NCBI GenBank assembly: GCA_948688495.1
Contig: CAPQSW010000031.1
Coordinates: 1-40,326 of the forward strand
Source of the DNA: an uncultured Lachnospiraceae bacterium
GTDB lineage: Bacteria > Bacillota > Clostridia > Lachnospirales > Lachnospiraceae
Direction: 5' to 3'
DNA: 40,326 nt
A model generated the notes under the pieces. The model made no database searches, was not told the DNA's origin, and saw only the letters and a program-made list of their open reading frames with translations. Positions 40,226 through 40,326 of the stretch are shown piece by piece. Numbering within the stretch: the stretch's first letter is position 1; each line of letters begins with the position of its first letter. The translations under genes and the position numbers were made by a program.

Positions 40226-40326
40226 TTACCCGGCCAGCACTTCCTCCCCCTCAAATGCAAATCCGTACTTCCGAATCCTCTCCTCCGAAATCCCCTTCGC
40301 GATAAGTGTCTGCGCATACTTTTTCT
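40226..40326 (-). CDS. Partial CDS, 3' end of a second AAA-ATPase/PD-(D/E)XK paralogue
   Basis: Reading the minus strand from the right edge gives KKYAQTLIAKGISEERIRKY, then GFAFEGEEVLAG and a TAA stop at 40226-40228. This matches the C-terminus of the protein encoded at 36044-37738 (GFAFKGKEVVIG) except for the last dozen residues. The gene runs out of the window, so it may be a full gene or only a remnant. Confidence 0.85.
   Translation of the reverse strand, partial: KKYAQTLIAKGISEERIRKYGFAFEGEEVLAG
40253..40326 (-). repeat. 74-base direct repeat, copy 2 (cut by the window edge)
   Basis: This is the same-orientation partner of 36071-36144, with one mismatch. Together the copies bracket about 4.2 kb that contains the toxin-like pair and one ATPase gene. 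Confidence 0.9.

Noticed and set aside
36044..40326. A transposon or insertion sequence bounded by the 74-base repeats
   Set aside because: The repeats are direct, lie inside coding sequence of a paralogous gene pair, and there is no transposase or terminal inverted repeat.
1..40326. tRNA, rRNA, riboswitch or CRISPR elements
   Set aside because: Genes are packed closely and no cloverleaf-like segment, rRNA signature, regular repeat-spacer series or recognisable riboswitch core was seen in the few gaps.

Overview
The window looks like a chromosomal segment of a Gram-positive anaerobe of the class Clostridia, most likely a gut Lachnospiraceae. This is inferred from strong purine-rich ribosome binding sites before nearly every gene, moderate base composition, the sugar-enzyme families present, and an AAA-ATPase/PD-(D/E)XK gene of a type common in gut Clostridia. 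Every gene I can support lies on the minus strand, so transcription runs from high to low coordinates. No rRNA, tRNA, CRISPR array or insertion sequence was seen.

Region A (about 36.0-40.3 kb, transcribed first) holds a two-gene unit resembling the alpha-xenorhabdolysin/YaxAB binary pore-forming toxins: an A subunit with a central membrane segment, then a B subunit. A good sigma-A-type promoter lies in front of the A gene. An AAA-ATPase/nuclease-fold gene follows, and the 3' end of a near-identical paralogue lies at the right edge, so the toxin pair sits between two copies of that gene's 3' end.

Region B (about 26.3-35.6 kb) is a sugar and keto-acid subcluster. It holds a short NeuB-like synthase without the usual C-terminal SAF domain, a HAD phosphatase fused to a GmhA-like sugar isomerase, a ThDP enzyme of the acetolactate synthase type, a class IV aminotransferase, a TIM-barrel isomerase, two classical SDRs, a pyruvyl transferase and an RlaP-like nucleotidyltransferase.

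Region C (about 15.9-26.3 kb) contains the CDP-3,6-dideoxyhexose precursor genes rfbF, rfbG and rfbH, a divergent rfbF paralogue, an SDR that could be the 4-ketoreductase, an FkbM methyltransferase, a radical SAM protein split by a one-base shift in a poly-G tract, and two related large proteins of unknown function.

Region D (about 1-15.9 kb) holds glycosyltransferases (GT2, GT4), RgpF-, LicD-, WcbI- and CDP-glycerol-transferase-like proteins, a hexapeptide acetyltransferase, a beta-propeller-like protein, two SDRs and an IspD/TarI-type cytidylyltransferase. Regions B to D read as one very large operon-like array (short gaps and overlaps) that builds and decorates a complex surface or protein-linked glycan. 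No flippase, polymerase or ABC exporter lies in the window.

The two most unusual signals are these. First, two poly-G tracts 1.5 kb apart share the sequence G(9-10)TAAAACCG: ten Gs keep the gene open, while nine Gs put a TAA stop directly after the tract, as expected of paired phase-variation switches. Second, a small Rossmann-like module (hydrophobic strand, then GAGxxG-like) is attached to the N- or C-terminus of at least ten otherwise unrelated enzymes in the cluster and also occurs alone.
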